Shown one piece after another: positions 1-8,909 of a stretch of 37,301 bases of DNA. The first letter of the stretch is position 1; each line of letters opens with the position of its first letter. Source of the stretch: Bacillota bacterium. Its GTDB lineage: Bacteria > Bacillota > SHA-98 > UBA4971. The stretch spans positions 1 to 37,301 of the forward strand of contig JANLFY010000021.1 in NCBI GenBank assembly GCA_024653485.1, given 5' to 3'. A model generated the notes under the pieces. It ran no database searches. It saw only the letters and a program-made list of their open reading frames with translations, and was not told the origin of the DNA. The translations under genes were made by a program, and so were the position numbers.

Positions 1-320
1 TTTCTCAGTCCAGATGAATGTGTTTTGGGGTGACAAAATCACAGTCCGTTGACAGAGAGATCTCCGACCAGCTGCTCGAGTTCAAGCCATGCTGAGGCTC
101 CTATGAGGTCGCGGAGGGCTCGGAGGGCCCGGGGGCACGGAGGGCGCGGCGGCCCGGTGGGGTTCCTCGGGTCACCCCAGGTATTGAGACGTTGCTTTGG
201 TGGAGGAGGGAAGCCCCTGATCGGGAGGAGGGAGAGGGAGCAGCAGGAGAGGCCGTGCGGTGAGAGAATTATGAACGAAAGGAGTCGGGCGTTCGTAATG
301 GATCCGCCGGGGGGCTTGCC
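1..320. other. gene-free left edge of the window
   Basis: No credible gene was found here. The first 60 bases are relatively AT-rich and hold a small inverted repeat (TTTTG at about 23-27 and CAAAA at 34-38) and an isolated TTGACA at 49-54 with no matching -10 box 17-18 bases downstream. Bases 100-170 are a GC-rich run with repeated cggaggg units. A 19-codon reading frame starts at ATG 271 and overlaps the start of the next gene in another frame. It could be a leader peptide, but nothing supports that beyond its position. Confidence 0.5.
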
Positions 321-1517
321 GTGGTTCTGACGTCGTGCAGCTACATACCGCTCGAGATCCCGCTAGCCCTGGGGATGGGTGCGAAGAGAGCTGTCTTCCA
401 CGAGCTCTCTCCGTCCGCCGAGACTTGTCTTCCCCGTGATCTCTGTCCCTATGCGAAGGCGTTCGTGCGTGAACACGGGCGAGAGTGGACCGTGGCCGTG
501 GCGGGGTCTTGCGACGGGATGCGAAGGGTGTACGATGCGCTTCGCCAGTTCCGACTCGCCCGGGCGGTTTGCTTCGTAGACGTCCCGAGGAAGAGCGAAG
601 GTGGAGCAGACGAGTACTACGCCGAGGTGTTGAGGGCGTTCGCCAGCGAAGTCGCCTCAACGTCGCCCGCTGAGAGCACAGGGCCGCAGGAAGCCACTTG
701 CGATGTGAACGGCCCCCTGTTCCGACGACGACTCGCTGCGGTCGTCCGGACCATGGACTCCCTTCGAGGCGAGCTCGCGAGGGTTTTCGGGTTGGCGGCC
801 TTCGGCCGCGTGTCGGCGACAGACGCCATGGACGCGGTGCTCGGGGTGAACGACGCACTGGGACATAGCTGCGCTTCGGGCCTTGTACGCGGATGGCATC
901 CCGGTAGCGGGCTTGGGGGCACCGGGGAAGGGCCGGGCGGCGAAGACGGATGGTTACATGAGGCAGTAAGCGAGGCTCGGGCGGCGATTCGCCGCAAGAT
1001 CCGCGCGGCGGCCCCTGGCGGAGGCGCACGGGTGCGGGTCGGCGTCTCCGGGACGTGCTTGTTGGAGCCCGCGCTCATCGGCGTCCTCGAGGGCGTAGGG
1101 ATGTCCGTGGCCTTCGTAGACTCGTGCCTGGGTCAGCGCAGCTTCAACTTCAGGGTTCTTGCGGACTGCGGCCCGCGTGGCGCTGAGGCAGATCTGGCTT
1201 CAGAGCCCTTCTCCTCCCTTGCCCGGGCATACCTCAAGAAGCCGGCATGTCCCCGGATGTTCGTCGGGACCGCCAGGGCGGAATACCTTCTGGGGCTTGC
1301 GGGGTCCTGTGGGGTACATGGGATAGTGTACGTGGCACCTAAATTCTGCGACCACGCGTACTACGACTTCGCTGAGCTGAAGAGGGGCGTGGGTGAACGG
1401 GGACGCCTGCCCATGCTTCTCTTGGAAATGGAATTCGGGTTCGCGCACTCCGGTCAAGTCATCACCCGCGCGACGGCGTTTAGGGAGATGCTCGAGGGGC
1501 GGGTGGGGACCTCGTGA
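321..1517 (+). CDS. 2-hydroxyacyl-CoA dehydratase D-component family protein (subunit 1)
   Basis: Member of the HgdB/FldB/BcrC D-component family, iron-sulfur proteins that bind a [4Fe-4S] cluster and take an electron from an ATP-driven activase to dehydrate 2-hydroxyacyl-CoA or do related reductions. The three expected cluster cysteines are visible: Cys42 (DLCPYAK), Cys64 (GSCDGMRR) and Cys343 (KFCDHAYYDF). The C-terminal region ending in GQVITRATAFREML is typical of the family, as is the length of 398 residues. GTG 321 is the only start in the frame after an in-frame stop at 261, and a run of G at 309-314 can serve as ribosome binding site. The stop overlaps the start of the next gene by four bases, so the two are probably co-translated subunits. 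No CoA-transferase or acyl-CoA dehydrogenase lies nearby, so the substrate cannot be named. A double-cubane-cluster type reductase is an alternative. Confidence 0.8.
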   Translation: MVLTSCSYIPLEIPLALGMGAKRAVFHELSPSAETCLPRDLCPYAKAFVREHGREWTVAVAGSCDGMRRVYDALRQFRLARAVCFVDVPRKSEGGADEYYAEVLRAFASEVASTSPAESTGPQEATCDVNGPLFRRRLAAVVRTMDSLRGELARVFGLAAFGRVSATDAMDAVLGVNDALGHSCASGLVRGWHPGSGLGGTGEGPGGEDGWLHEAVSEARAAIRRKIRAAAPGGGARVRVGVSGTCLLEPALIGVLEGVGMSVAFVDSCLGQRSFNFRVLADCGPRGAEADLASEPFSSLARAYLKKPACPRMFVGTARAEYLLGLAGSCGVHGIVYVAPKFCDHAYYDFAELKRGVGERGRLPMLLLEMEFGFAHSGQVITRATAFREMLEGRVGTS

Positions 1518-2830
1518 GCCGTGTCCGCGTTAGATCGGGGTTCCGTCAGGTCTTGGGCCGAGCCATGGCGGCCGCTGCTCGTCGGACCGGGATCCGACCG
1601 GACTTCCTACTCCGCAGCGCGTGGGCGTACCGGGCAGCGCGAGCGGCGCTGCCGCTTCTTGAGATGCGGGGGGCGAAGCCCTATCAGGTCGCCGCGATAA
1701 GGTGCATGCTCTCTGACCTGGCCGCCGCGTACCTGGGGGAGAGACCCTGCGTCTTCGCGAGCGCATTCGTGCCGACAGAGTTGATTTATGGCCTCGGGGG
1801 CGTGCCGTTCCTGCCGGAGGCTGCCGCCGGCCTCGCGGCGGCTTTCGGCCTCGCTGACCGGAGCCTCTCAGCCGGCGAGGCTCATTGGTACTCCCCCGAT
1901 CTGTGCAGCTTCCATCGGGCCGGCTTGGGTGGGTTTGCGGCCGGCCTTCTGCCCCGACCGTCGGCTGTCGTCGCCGCGTCGCACCTTTGCGATGGGGGCA
2001 AGAGATCCCTCTTTCACATGAGCAGGCTTGTCGGATGCCCGTTTTACGTGTTGGACGTCCCGTACGGACATTCCGAATTCGGTGCCCGGTACCTGGCCTC
2101 CCAGATCGAGCGGGTGGCCGAGGATCTCGTGAGGCGAGTGCCCGGGCTCTCCCTCGCAGGACTGGGTCGCGCGCTCGAGTGTTCCCGCAAGACCCTCGAG
2201 GAGTATCGGCGGGTCTCGGCCCTCAGGCGGAACGTGCCTGCTCCGTGGCGCGGGTCCGAGGCGTTGAACTATGTCCTCCTCTTCCTGTGGTCGTGGGGAA
2301 GTCCCATCCTCACGGAGTTCTACAGCGCGCTTCGCCTGCATCTCGAGCGGACTGTCGGTTCGGGCGCCTTCCCGGTCCGAGAGGAAAGGCACAGGCTTCT
2401 TTGGCTGAACCTGAGACCTTACTATGCGACGAGGATGTTCAGTTGCATCGAGGGAGAATGGGCTTCATCCGTTGCCTTCGAGGAATACAGCTTCGCTTAC
2501 TGGCCGAGCCCCGACCCACGTGATCCGTTCGCGAGCCTTGCGGAGAAGATGCTGTCCAACTTCGGCTGGGGTCCGATAGAGCGGCGCTTGGAAGTCATCG
2601 AAAGACTCGTTGAGGAGTACTCCATCGACGGTGTAGTCCAGTTCGCTCAGTGGGGGTGCAGGCAGTCAAACGGAGGTGCGGCCATGATCGCGAGGCGACT
2701 CGCGGAAAAGGGCATCCCTTTTCTCAATTTGGACGGGGACGGGGTGGACGCGAGGTGTGGAACGGAGGCGCAGGCCATCACGAGGCTGAGCGCTTTCATG
2801 GAGCTCCTCGACGCGCGAAAGGGACGGTGA
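1514..2830 (+). CDS. 2-hydroxyacyl-CoA dehydratase D-component family protein (subunit 2)
   Basis: Second D-component-like protein, 438 residues, distantly related to the upstream one and probably its heterodimer partner. The family cysteines are Cys131 (YSPDLCSFHR), Cys159 (SHLCDGGKR) and Cys382 (QWGCRQSNGG), spaced as expected for [4Fe-4S] ligands. FVPTELIYGLGGVPF at about 85-99 matches the family's N-terminal EELI-A-G motif. An N-terminal stretch of about 75 residues rich in Arg and Ala precedes the conserved domain and may be helical packing as in HgdB. The GTG start sits in a GTGA overlap with the preceding stop, which indicates translational coupling. The activase gene follows after six bases. 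The specific substrate is unknown. Confidence 0.8.
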   Translation: MSRVRVRSGFRQVLGRAMAAAARRTGIRPDFLLRSAWAYRAARAALPLLEMRGAKPYQVAAIRCMLSDLAAAYLGERPCVFASAFVPTELIYGLGGVPFLPEAAAGLAAAFGLADRSLSAGEAHWYSPDLCSFHRAGLGGFAAGLLPRPSAVVAASHLCDGGKRSLFHMSRLVGCPFYVLDVPYGHSEFGARYLASQIERVAEDLVRRVPGLSLAGLGRALECSRKTLEEYRRVSALRRNVPAPWRGSEALNYVLLFLWSWGSPILTEFYSALRLHLERTVGSGAFPVREERHRLLWLNLRPYYATRMFSCIEGEWASSVAFEEYSFAYWPSPDPRDPFASLAEKMLSNFGWGPIERRLEVIERLVEEYSIDGVVQFAQWGCRQSNGGAAMIARRLAEKGIPFLNLDGDGVDARCGTEAQAITRLSAFMELLDARKGR

Positions 2831-2836
2831 GATCGG

Positions 2837-3652
2837 GTGTTCGCGGCGGGGATAGACGTCGGGTCGACTGCCACGAAGGCTGTGATTCTCGAAGACGGGG
2901 CTATCTCGGGAGTGCGTGTGGTGCCTACAGGCGTTGACGTTGCCTGCTCGGCGGAAGAGTGCCTCCGTGATGCGTGCCACGTCGCAGGCGTGAGCCCCGA
3001 CGCGTTGAAGGCTGTCGTGGCGACGGGTTACGGCAGAGGGAGAGTACGGGGCGCGGACAAGACACTGACGGAGATAACGTGTCATGCCCGTGGCGCGCGG
3101 GCTCTCGTGGAATCGGCCCGGGTCGTGGTGGATGTCGGCGGCCAGGACTCGAAGGTCATACGGTTGGACGACGACGGAATGGTCGCTGACTTCGTTATGA
3201 ACGACAAGTGTGCGGCGGGCACCGGGAGGTTCCTTGAGGTCATGGCCGCCAGGCTGAACGTCCCGCTGGAGGAGTTCGGCGACATGTGGCGCTTGGCCAG
3301 GGGAGGCGCGCGGATTTCCAGCACGTGCACGGTGTTCGCTGAGTCGGAGGTAGTGAGCCTTCTCTCCCGAGGCGGAGACCGGGAGTCGATAATCAGGGGT
3401 CTCTGCGATGCGGTCGCCGACAGGCTTGCGGGAATGGTTCGGCGCGTGGGCGTCTGTGGACCTATCGTTATGACGGGCGGCGTGAGTCGGAACGAAGGTA
3501 TCAGGCGGTCGCTGGAGGAGAGACTATCCGCGCCCGTGAAGGTTCCGGAGAGGGCCCAGTACGCGGGGGCGTATGGGGCCGCACTCATCGCCTCCGAGCT
3601 CGTCACAAGCGCGCGACGGTCCGGGCTCGGCGTGGGGGCCAGGCCCGAGTGA
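2837..3652 (+). CDS. acyl-CoA dehydratase activase (HgdC-type, BadF/BadG/BcrA/BcrD ATPase family)
   Basis: Homodimeric ATPase that passes a low-potential electron from a [4Fe-4S] cluster to the dehydratase partner encoded just upstream. Sequence signs are the ASKHA-fold phosphate loop GIDVGSTATKA at residues 5-15, the second ATP motif VDVGGQDSK at about 99-107, and the adenosine motif GGVSRNEGIR. The two cysteines that hold the intersubunit cluster are present: Cys125 (NDKCAAGTGRF) and Cys164 (SSTCTVFAESE). They correspond to the two cluster cysteines of HgdC in Acidaminococcus. The length of 271 residues is usual. It starts at GTG, six bases after subunit 2, and completes a three-gene set (two D-components plus activator). 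It is the last gene of the operon. Confidence 0.9.
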   Translation: MFAAGIDVGSTATKAVILEDGAISGVRVVPTGVDVACSAEECLRDACHVAGVSPDALKAVVATGYGRGRVRGADKTLTEITCHARGARALVESARVVVDVGGQDSKVIRLDDDGMVADFVMNDKCAAGTGRFLEVMAARLNVPLEEFGDMWRLARGGARISSTCTVFAESEVVSLLSRGGDRESIIRGLCDAVADRLAGMVRRVGVCGPIVMTGGVSRNEGIRRSLEERLSAPVKVPERAQYAGAYGAALIASELVTSARRSGLGVGARPE

Positions 3653-4008
3653 AGATGCCCCCAAGACCGGGCGAGGCGGCACGACCATTGGAACTGTCGC
3701 TGGCGCGCGTTCGTTGTACAGGGATGGTTCGTCATAGGCACCTGTCCCGGACCTCGGACGCCGTGGGACGCCGGGATGTCTTCCGTCCTTGCCGGCGCGT
3801 GCGGGTTCTTGGCCCGAGCGGGACGAAGTGATTTGTCTTGCCACGATCGTGAGCTCCTTCACCGGTTGGAGGGACTCGCCCGCGTCGGAGCGTTCGGTCG
3901 GGTGGAGGGCCGCTGAAACCGACCGGTGACTGGGCGCCCACGCATCACCGACATGCTACAGCTGCACCATAGCTGAGACTCAAAGGTGGAAAGGGGGAAC
4001 TCGTTGCC
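3653..4008. other. intergenic region between dehydratase and exporter operons
   Basis: No gene is supported in these 356 bases. An inverted repeat with 7-bp arms (CGGTCGG at 3895-3901 and CCGACCG at 3919-3925) is followed by the palindrome GGGCGCCC, but no T-run follows, so it is at best a weak terminator or a regulatory hairpin. The last 20 bases carry the AAAGGGGG ribosome binding site of the next gene. I found no convincing sigma-A promoter. Confidence 0.4.
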
Positions 4009-5010
4009 GTGATCGAGGTGGAGAACCTCACAAAGATGTACGGCAGGGCAAGAGGCGTTGAGGACCTCACCTTCTCCGTGGAGCAAGGCGAGATCCTCGG
4101 CTTTCTCGGGCCGAACGGCGCGGGAAAGACAACGACGATGCGGATCATAGCAGGATATCTGGCGGCGACAGCTGGAACCGTTAGGGTAGGGGGGCATGAC
4201 GTCTTCGAGGAGCCCATGGAAGCCAGAAGACGGATCGGGTACCTCCCGGAGAATCCTCCAGTGTACCGCGAAATGACGGTAAAGGGTTACCTCCACTTCG
4301 TGTCCGAGATCAAAGGGATCCCGAAATCCCTGAGAGCAGGGCAGATCGCGCATGTCGTGGAATCTTGCGGCCTGGGACCCGTATACGGTCGTCTCATCCA
4401 GAACATCTCGCGCGGTTTCAAGCAGAGAGTGGGGCTGGCTCAGGCGCTTCTCGGAGAGCCCGACGTCCTCATACTGGACGAGCCCACAGTGGGGCTCGAT
4501 CCAAGGCAGATCATCGAAATCCGCGAGCTTATCCGGAGCCTCGGCGGAAAGCACACCGTGATCCTCAGCTCGCACATCTTGCCCGAGGTTAGCATGGTGT
4601 GCGGGAGGGTAGTGATTATCAACAACGGCCGTCTCGCGGCCATCGACACCCCCGAGGGGCTTGGGCGTAGGCTACGCGGATCGCAATGCCTCGCCGTGCG
4701 GGTGCGGGGTCCGAGGGAAGCCGTCGTGGCCGAGGTTGGTGAGCTTTCAGGCGTGAGGTCGGTCTCAGTTGAGGAGACCGGGACGGGGCGTGGCACTGAG
4801 TCAGTGCCCGGACGTGCGGGCGAAGTGCGCCTATCGGTGGAGACGGAGATGTCCGCGGACGTGCGTGAGGCGCTCTTCTTCAGGATGGCCGAACGCGGGT
4901 GGCCGATTGTGGAGATGAGGTTCGTCGACCTCAGCCTGGAGGACGTCTTCCTCCGGCTCACCACCGAGGAGAAGCTAGAAGAAGCGTCGGAGGTGGCGGC
5001 AAGTGCTTAA
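4009..5010 (+). CDS. ABC transporter ATP-binding protein (GldA-like)
   Basis: Cytoplasmic ATPase of an ABC-2 type exporter. Motifs in order: Walker A GPNGAGKTT at residues 34-42, Q-loop region around YLPENPPVYREMTV, a diverged signature ISRGFKQRVGLAQAL, Walker B VLILDEPTVGLDP and the switch histidine in LSSHILPE. The YLPENPP sequence and the C-terminal extension of about 110 residues are typical of GldA/NatA-type subunits that pair with a GldF permease and a GldG auxiliary protein, which here follow directly. The start is GTG 4009 with AAAGGGGG about nine bases upstream. The gene overlaps the permease gene by eight bases. The substrate is not known. In Bacteroidetes the homologues support gliding; in Bacillota that role is not implied. 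Confidence 0.88.
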   Translation: MIEVENLTKMYGRARGVEDLTFSVEQGEILGFLGPNGAGKTTTMRIIAGYLAATAGTVRVGGHDVFEEPMEARRRIGYLPENPPVYREMTVKGYLHFVSEIKGIPKSLRAGQIAHVVESCGLGPVYGRLIQNISRGFKQRVGLAQALLGEPDVLILDEPTVGLDPRQIIEIRELIRSLGGKHTVILSSHILPEVSMVCGRVVIINNGRLAAIDTPEGLGRRLRGSQCLAVRVRGPREAVVAEVGELSGVRSVSVEETGTGRGTESVPGRAGEVRLSVETEMSADVREALFFRMAERGWPIVEMRFVDLSLEDVFLRLTTEEKLEEASEVAASA

Positions 5011-5716
5011 GACGTGGTTCATCTTCAAGCGGGAGGTCGCCGCGTATTTTCTTTCGCCCATAGCGTATGTCTTGGGCGCGGTGTTCCTGGTGCTCTCCGG
5101 GTACTTTTTCTCCATCCTCCTTTTCGCCACGCGCAGCGCGAGCATGCAAGCAACGTTCGGAAACATGGCGGTAACGTTCCTCTTCGTGGCGCCGGTGCTC
5201 ACCATGAGGCTCCTCGCTGAAGAAAGGAAGCTCGGGACGGACGAACTCCTCCTGACTTCTCCCGTGACGACTACCTCAATAGTGGTCGGGAAGTACCTTG
5301 CGAGCGTTCTCACGTACCTGGTGTTTCTCGGGGCCACGCTGGTCTATCCGGCCATCCTGCGGAACTACGGCAGCCCCGACATGGGTCCCATCTACTCCGG
5401 GTACCTAGGCATGTTCCTCTTCGGTGCGGCCTGTCTCTCGGCGGGGACCTTTGCGTCGGCGCTCACGGAGAACCAAATAGTAGCGGGGATGGTGGGGTTT
5501 GGCATGCTCCTTCTCTTCTGGATCGCGGGGTGGGTCGACGCGGCTGTGACGGGACCCGTGGGCCAAGCCGTGTCGGCGCTGTCAATCCTGGAACACTTCG
5601 ATGGCTTCCAGAAGGGTATGATCGATCTCTCTCACGTCATGTACTACCTCAGCTTCATCTTCTTATTCCTCTTCTTTGCCGTGAGGACGATAGACTCAAG
5701 GAGGTGGAGCGCATGA
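5003..5716 (+). CDS. ABC-2 type transporter permease (GldF-like)
   Basis: Integral membrane permease of 237 residues with about six hydrophobic segments: near 15-37, 53-68, 95-115, 130-150, 160-180 and 210-230. The cytoplasmic motif RLLAEERKLGTDELLLTSPV between the second and third segments is characteristic of the GldF/ABC-2 family. It pairs with the ATPase upstream, whose end it overlaps, and its own TGA overlaps the ATG of the next gene (ATGA). The start is GTG 5003. The four-gene set ATPase, permease, GldG-like and DUF4340 is a recurrent module in many phyla. Its cargo has not been established from sequence. Confidence 0.85.
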   Translation: MLKTWFIFKREVAAYFLSPIAYVLGAVFLVLSGYFFSILLFATRSASMQATFGNMAVTFLFVAPVLTMRLLAEERKLGTDELLLTSPVTTTSIVVGKYLASVLTYLVFLGATLVYPAILRNYGSPDMGPIYSGYLGMFLFGAACLSAGTFASALTENQIVAGMVGFGMLLLFWIAGWVDAAVTGPVGQAVSALSILEHFDGFQKGMIDLSHVMYYLSFIFLFLFFAVRTIDSRRWSA

Positions 5717-7245
5717 GGCTCGCCATTCTCCGCGCGTGCCCGATACGCAAGTTCGCGCTCGGCCGCAGGATGCGATATGGGTCCAACGCCCTCTTGTTGA
5801 CCCTTGCGGTGATCGCGATAGTCCTGATGGTGAACGTCATAGTGGCGCGTCACCCCGCGAAGCTGGACCTCACACAGGAGAAGATGTACACTCTCTCGGA
5901 GGAGACAAGGCAGATCCTTCGCAAGCTCGATCGCGACGTCAAGATAACCGCCTTCTTCCCAGAAGGGGATGCTGTGGGGGAGATGGTGAGGGATCTCCTC
6001 AACGAATACACGCGGCTCTCATCGAAGGTTTCTGTGTCGTTCGTCGACCCCGACAAGAACCCGTCGCTGGCAAAGCAGTATGAGATCACAGCTTACGGAA
6101 CCTCCGTCGTCGAAGCGGGTTCTAGGTCGCGCAAGGTGATGCAGTACGATCTCGTGGAGTATGGCGGGGAGTCGCAGACACCCGGGTTCGCGGGAGAGCA
6201 GGCCTTCACGCGGGCCATAATCGGTGTGCTCGAGGGGGAGGAGAGATCCGTCTACTTCCTTGTGGGCCATGAAGAGCGCGACCTCGTGCAGGACTACTGG
6301 CAGGCGAGGTCGTTCCTCGAGGGCGAGGGGTACACGACCAAGACGCTCAACCTTGCGAGCGAAGGCAAGGTCCCTGGGGACGCAGCGCTCGTCGTGATAG
6401 CGGGTCCGCAGAAGGATCTCGCGCCAAAGGAGATAGAGGCGGTTCGAGATTACGTCGACCGTGGCGGCAGCGTCATGGTGCTTGCTGAGCCGTTGCGCCA
6501 AAAGGGACAGCTTCAGAACATCAAGGCCTTGATTGCCAAGTGGGGCGTGGGTCTGAACGATGATGTGGTCATCGATCCCGCAAGCCACTACTTCCTCGAC
6601 GCGGGGAGCCCGATTCCCGAGGTGCAGTACCACGACATCACCATGAAGCTCATCACGGAGAAACTCGGGTGCGTGCTGCCTAGGAGCAGGAGCCTGTTCG
6701 AGTCGCGAGAGTCGGCAGATCCGGGCGTGACCGTCTCGGCGCTCCTCAAGACTTCCGGGCAGTCGTGGGGAGAGACCGATCTCGAGGCCAAGCAAGTCTC
6801 GTTCGACCCGAAGTCAGACAACAAGGGGCCGCTCGTCTTGGCATTCGCCGTGGAGCGTGTGTCGGAGAAGAAGACCGTAGCCGAGAGCGGCGGGGATGAC
6901 GGGACCAAAGACGGCTCGGCGGATGAAGGAACGCGAAGCGAGGACGGGGTCGGCAAAGCGGCCGGCGATGGGGCAAAGGCGAGAATGCTCATCGTGGGGA
7001 ACGCCAGCTTTCTCGACAACGACGTGGTGACCTTCCAGGGCAACATCGACCTCTTCATGAACTCCGTGGGATGGCTAGTGGGCAAGGAGGAGTCAATCAC
7101 TATCCGAGCCAAGTCTCCAAGCTACAGCCAGATTTATCTTACAGGCCAGCAGGCCAGCCTCGTGTTCTACTCCACCGTCGTGGGGATTCCGCTCGTGTTC
7201 CTGCTGGTAGGTGGGGGAATCTGGCTGAGGAGGCGCAACCTATGA
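5713..7245 (+). CDS. GldG-like ABC transporter auxiliary protein
   Basis: 510-residue membrane-anchored protein of the GldG/ABC-transporter-associated family. A transmembrane helix lies near residues 24-44. The extracytoplasmic part begins with the family motif DLTQEKMYTLSEET, goes through a domain with DVKITAFFP and VSFVDPDKNPSLA, and ends in a C-terminal helix near 483-503 followed by RRRN. Around residues 385-425 lies a low-complexity acidic Gly/Asp/Glu linker. An upstream extension of the frame is possible to 5530, but the ATG at 5713 overlaps the permease stop (ATGA) and begins with the usual short basic N-terminus before the first helix, so I prefer it. It probably senses or engages substrate outside the membrane for the GldA/GldF exporter. 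Confidence 0.82.
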   Translation: MRLAILRACPIRKFALGRRMRYGSNALLLTLAVIAIVLMVNVIVARHPAKLDLTQEKMYTLSEETRQILRKLDRDVKITAFFPEGDAVGEMVRDLLNEYTRLSSKVSVSFVDPDKNPSLAKQYEITAYGTSVVEAGSRSRKVMQYDLVEYGGESQTPGFAGEQAFTRAIIGVLEGEERSVYFLVGHEERDLVQDYWQARSFLEGEGYTTKTLNLASEGKVPGDAALVVIAGPQKDLAPKEIEAVRDYVDRGGSVMVLAEPLRQKGQLQNIKALIAKWGVGLNDDVVIDPASHYFLDAGSPIPEVQYHDITMKLITEKLGCVLPRSRSLFESRESADPGVTVSALLKTSGQSWGETDLEAKQVSFDPKSDNKGPLVLAFAVERVSEKKTVAESGGDDGTKDGSADEGTRSEDGVGKAAGDGAKARMLIVGNASFLDNDVVTFQGNIDLFMNSVGWLVGKEESITIRAKSPSYSQIYLTGQQASLVFYSTVVGIPLVFLLVGGGIWLRRRNL

Positions 7246-8714
7246 GGAAATTCGCCAGCACCTACATCGCAGTCGCCGTGGTGGTGGCGCTCGGGGCGTA
7301 TATCCTGTTCGTGGAGGGCGTGAGGACGCCGGGAGAGGACGCGGGCAAGATCCTCGTCGATGTGGCGGCCGACGAGGTCACTCGTGTGACCGTGGAACGA
7401 GCGTCTGGCCGAGTGGAGGTAGCGAGGGGCGAGGCACACGGCAAGGCCGAGTGGCGGATCGAGTCTCCGAAGGCCGTGGCCGCGAGCGACGACGCCGTGA
7501 GAGCTCTCGTGAACGCTGCCGCGAAGCTGACGTGCGAGAAGAGAATAACAGATCAAGCCGGAGACGGCGAACTCGAAACCTTCGGTTTCGACCATCCGTG
7601 GCTCAAGATCACTCTTCATATGAAGGAGGGTGAAAAGGCCATTCTGTTAGGAGGTGAGACACCCGTCGGAGGCGCGCGCTACGTGAAGCTGGCCGACTCC
7701 GGCGCGATATACACCGTCGCGTCGAGCACCGTGTCCGCATTGAACAAGAGATTCGAAGACCTCCGCGAGAGGAACGTCGTCCCGGTTCAGAGCGGTTCTG
7801 TGACCGCCCTGCGCCTCGTAAAGCCCGAGGGGCTCGATGTGAGATTGGAGAGGGTGCAAGGGGAGGAAGCCGGGGAGGAAGAGTGGCGCATCACCCAGCC
7901 ATTCAACGATGTGGCAGACAAATGGAAGGTCAGTGACCTCGTTTGGGATCTCACGGGACTGAGCGTGAGTGAGTTCGTGGACGACGAGGGCAGAGACCTC
8001 GAAAGGTGGGGCTTGGAGCGGCCGAGGCTGCGGGTGGAGGTTCTGAGTACGGAGCGTGACTCCGTGTTTGAGCTCCTCGTGGGTTCCGAGGCTCCGGACG
8101 ACATGGGCTTTTACGTCCGCACCTCCGACTCTCCTTCAGTGTACTTGGTCAATCCGGCCGCCTTCGCTCCGCTCGAGACGGGAGCTGTGGACCTCGTCAA
8201 GAAGGAGCTGCTATCATGGAATGACGATGACGTTCTTCGCGTGACGTGTGTGGATCAAGGAAGGGCTGTCGCCTTCCTGAGAGACGGCAAGGGGTGGAAG
8301 ACCGTGCCACCCAACCTGGACGCAGCCAAGGCCACCCTCATCCAGGGCCAGCCTGCTACGAAGCCGGCTGAGGTCGTCAAGGAGGGCGTGAAGTGGGAGC
8401 TCAAGGCGGGCGAGAAGAGGTACTCCGAGGATGAAATGTCAGCACTGCTTGCGGCGCTGCGCGACGTCACCGTGGCTTCCGTGGTCGAGGGCTCGGTGGC
8501 GGGAACGGCTGACGCGCGCTACGGGCTCGACAGACCTCGGACAAGCGTGGAGCTCGACCTCGGTGACGGGAACGTCTTGGAGCTCAAGATAGGCAGAAAG
8601 ATGGACCGAGGCGAGGCGCTACATGCGACAGCGACGGGAAGAAACCTGGTATACGTCGTCGAAGAGGAAAAGGTCAAGGCGCTTCAGAGCGCGATCGGAA
8701 GGTTCCTTCAGTGA
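7242..8714 (+). CDS. DUF4340 domain-containing membrane-anchored protein
   Basis: 490-residue protein with one N-terminal transmembrane helix (about residues 6-26) and a long extracytoplasmic region made of repeated beta-rich DUF4340 units. Each unit has a WRIESP or WRITQP-like start, an ERWGLERPRLRVEVL or YGLDRPRTSVELDL strand pair and a VYLVNPA or VYVVEEE end. This family nearly always follows GldG-like genes. The ATG at 7242 overlaps the GldG stop (ATGA) and is followed by the hydrophobic helix, so it is a better start than the in-frame extension to 7071. Its molecular role is unknown. The conserved gene order suggests a partner of the exporter. A strong hairpin terminator lies 64 bases after the stop. 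Confidence 0.82.
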   Translation: MRKFASTYIAVAVVVALGAYILFVEGVRTPGEDAGKILVDVAADEVTRVTVERASGRVEVARGEAHGKAEWRIESPKAVAASDDAVRALVNAAAKLTCEKRITDQAGDGELETFGFDHPWLKITLHMKEGEKAILLGGETPVGGARYVKLADSGAIYTVASSTVSALNKRFEDLRERNVVPVQSGSVTALRLVKPEGLDVRLERVQGEEAGEEEWRITQPFNDVADKWKVSDLVWDLTGLSVSEFVDDEGRDLERWGLERPRLRVEVLSTERDSVFELLVGSEAPDDMGFYVRTSDSPSVYLVNPAAFAPLETGAVDLVKKELLSWNDDDVLRVTCVDQGRAVAFLRDGKGWKTVPPNLDAAKATLIQGQPATKPAEVVKEGVKWELKAGEKRYSEDEMSALLAALRDVTVASVVEGSVAGTADARYGLDRPRTSVELDLGDGNVLELKIGRKMDRGEALHATATGRNLVYVVEEEKVKALQSAIGRFLQ

Positions 8715-8778
8715 GCGTCGCCGATAGCGTGAGCGGTCACCTGAGCCTCGTTTCCTGAGCCTCGAGGTCTAGACGCGG

Positions 8779-8811
8779 GCTCGCCGCGACGAGCGGCGAG
8801 CTCTTGGTTTT
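8779..8811 (+). terminator. rho-independent terminator after the exporter operon
   Basis: A perfect 9-bp stem (GCTCGCCGC at 8779-8787 and GCGGCGAGC at 8793-8801) with a five-base loop is followed by TCTTGGTTTT, a moderate T-run. It separates the GldA-type operon from the metallo-beta-lactamase gene. Confidence 0.7.
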
Positions 8812-8909
8812 CGGGGTCATTGGAGGAATTGCAGACCGCCGCGGTGAATTAACCAAAGTCAACTAGCACGAAAAGGCGAATGTCCGACAGAAAGGCAGGA
8901 GGCCCGCGG

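Noticed and set aside
172-1029. 285-codon minus-strand frame at the left edge
   Set aside because: It lies largely opposite the dehydratase subunit 1 gene, is Arg/Pro-rich with no family resemblance, and is the kind of antisense open frame common in GC-rich DNA.
3859-4575. 238-codon minus-strand frame opposite the ABC ATPase
   Set aside because: It is an antisense shadow of a clear ATPase gene, with no recognisable motif.
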